A DNA stretch of 6,729 nt from Desulfobacteraceae bacterium (lineage in GTDB: Bacteria; Desulfobacterota; DSM-4660; Desulfatiglandales; HGW-15). Every line of letters starts with the position of its first letter. Position 1 is the first letter of the stretch. The stretch is from NCBI GenBank assembly GCA_003819975.1, contig RPPU01000250.1, forward strand, positions 1 through 6,729, read 5' to 3'. Under the pieces are notes generated by a model that ran no database searches, was not told where the DNA came from, and saw only the letters and a list, made by a program, of their open reading frames with translations. Shown in pieces: positions 5,872 to 6,729 of this stretch. The position numbers were made by a program, and so were the translations under genes.

Positions 5872-5969
5872 CGATTTAGAAATTTCCGGAAGGGGGAATG
5901 AAAAATATCCGGCAGAAAAAGGGATATATGAATTTATTTAAATATTTTAATAACTTATCTTATTGTTTA

Positions 5970-6368
5970 TTATAACGGCATTTCGTGATAATCGTCAAAA
6001 ACCATAATGGCCGGATGTTTCAAGCGGCTGTAAAGATTTTCAAAAAACCGGGCGGTAAAAGCCGGCAGGCCCAAAGAATATTCTGAAGTCAGCAAAGGCA
6101 GAGGTTGTCGCTTTCTGGGAGCTGCTTTTTTTGCCGCCAAACCCAGATAATAAAAAAAAGTCGCGGGATCCGCATCGCCTTGATCAAACTGGTACCAAAG
6201 GCTGGGCAGCCGGTGCGACTCCAGATAACTCGAAACCAGTGTGGTCTTGCCCGATCCGGCCGGCGCCGAAATCCAGATAACGGGCCGCGCCCGCGCTTTT
6301 TCTATCTGCATAAAAAGGCGTTCGCACTTGTGAATGCCGTGCAAAATGGGACGGGTGATTTTAACCAT
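5970..6368 (-). pseudogene. Truncated MalT-like regulator, P-loop region only
   Basis: The reading frame gives 132 residues from ATG at 6368, which has AGAGG seven bases upstream. It matches the family's N-terminal ATPase segment: Walker A SAPAGSGKTT at 34-43, LWYQFDQGDADPATFFYYLG, and Walker B IMVFDD at 121-126. It ends six residues later (YHEMPL, then TAA). Complete members run to several hundred residues with sensor repeats and a DNA-binding domain, so this copy lacks the rest of the ATPase and all sensing and output parts. The stop falls at the edge of a very AT-rich stretch (5920-5975), where similarity to a regulator ends. It aligns without gaps to the start of the gene at 1-359 at roughly 60% identity. 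A decayed paralogue is the simplest reading. A working small protein that interferes with the full regulator is possible, since the frame and ribosome site are intact. Confidence 0.72.
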
Positions 6369-6411
6369 AAAAGGTCCTCTGGCAGGTCTGCCGTATGCTC
6401 GCGGGCTTATC

Positions 6412-6729
6412 TCACTTTTGACTTTTCACGATCCTCGCAAACCGTCTCAATATCTGCCCGCCGAACTGGGTATTCTCGCTCTGGCGGATCAAGGCGTTCG
6501 GGTCTTTGCCTTCTTTGATCAACGTCTCCCGATGATATTCTATGTACGTTTGCACGATTTCCCGGTCGAATTCCGGGTGGAATTGAAAACCCCACACCCG
6601 GTCTCCGATCCGGAAAGCCTGATTCGGGTCGTCCCGGCTCCAACCCAAACGAATGGCGGTTTCCGGTAACTTCTTCACCGATTGGGCGTGACTTACCTGC
6701 AATCGCAAGGGGCTTTTAAAACCGGTCAG
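6412..6729 (-). CDS. Class I glutamine amidotransferase, C-terminal part, cut by window edge
   Basis: The frame is open through the right edge and ends at 6412, giving 105 residues. GFQFHPEF contains the catalytic histidine (codon 6577-6579) and glutamate (codon 6571-6573) of the class I Cys-His-Glu triad; the nucleophile cysteine lies outside the window. VSHAQSVKKLP and the QAFRIGDRVWG strand match GMP-synthase-like GATase (COG0518 type) proteins. These release ammonia from glutamine for transfer to a substrate, or in stand-alone forms act on small gamma-glutamyl compounds; the substrate cannot be told from this part. The tail after the HPEF motif, about 50 residues with a long helix (REIVQTYIEYHRETLIKEG), fits stand-alone family members. 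The TTG at 6706-6708 is not the start because the conserved fold clearly continues upstream. It lies 43 bases before the truncated regulator gene. Confidence 0.85.
   Translation of the reverse strand: MTGFKSPLRLQVSHAQSVKKLPETAIRLGWSRDDPNQAFRIGDRVWGFQFHPEFDREIVQTYIEYHRETLIKEGKDPNALIRQSENTQFGGQILRRFARIVKSQK

Larger units (their letters stand above)
5674..5969. other. Intergenic region with AT-rich segment
   Basis: This 296-base gap between the truncated regulator and the DGT-repeat gene holds the leader hairpin (5704-5742), the GTTAC repeats (5833-5871) and a very AT-rich run (about 5920-5975). A 25-codon plus-strand frame at 5898-5975 follows a purine-rich GGAAGGGGGA, but its composition is low-complexity and I do not call it a gene. 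No RNA gene or clear promoter is recognised. Confidence 0.6.

Noticed and set aside
5898..5975. 25-codon plus-strand frame after a purine-rich stretch
   Set aside because: The AT-rich, Lys/Asn/Leu-heavy composition fits chance in this segment, and no conserved feature is visible.
6412..6708. Glutamine amidotransferase read as a complete 98-residue gene from TTG at 6708
   Set aside because: The frame stays open to the window edge and the family needs upstream sequence with the nucleophile cysteine, so this is a partial gene.

Overview
The window reads as a piece of a Gram-negative genome of moderate GC content. A deltaproteobacterium / Desulfobacterota-type organism of the Geobacter-Syntrophus kind is my best guess. 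That rests on the style of the genes: exported OmpA-like and ELWKSDGT-repeat proteins, a Gly-rich/Cys C-terminal tail, MalT-like regulators that begin MVKI-RP, and strong AAGGAGG ribosome sites. It does not rest on any marker gene. Every convincing gene lies on the minus strand, so transcription runs from high to low coordinates.

Layout, in the direction of transcription. At the right edge is the C-terminal part of a class I glutamine amidotransferase (6729-6412). Next, 43 bases on, is a short gene (6368-5970) that matches the N-terminal P-loop half-domain of a MalT-like regulator but stops just after its Walker B motif. After it comes an AT-rich spacer of about 300 bases with a GTTAC-based inverted repeat and a hairpin in the presumed leader. 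Four closely spaced genes follow: an exported eight-repeat DGT propeller-like protein with a Gly9-Cys-hydrophobic-basic tail (5673-4216), a small 72-residue protein (4162-3944), an exported 196-residue protein (3912-3322), and an exported protein joining an F5/8-type C domain to an OmpA peptidoglycan-binding domain (3282-2083). Gaps of 53, 31 and 39 bases suggest one operon.

A 417-base intergenic region follows, with a diverged inverted duplication and a likely sigma70 promoter. It leads to a secreted protein with five four-cysteine repeats (1665-742), which ends at a clear intrinsic terminator (686-720). A large nested palindrome (461-589) and a second good sigma70 promoter (419-447) then precede another MalT-like regulator (359 to the left edge), which is a paralogue of the truncated one at the right.

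Four of the five genes between the two regulator copies encode exported proteins with repeat or binding architectures. The region therefore looks like a cell-envelope or surface locus bracketed by two directly repeated regulator sequences about 6.0 kb apart. A shared function, and control of these genes by the regulators, are inferences. No catalytic enzyme is visible in the central part.
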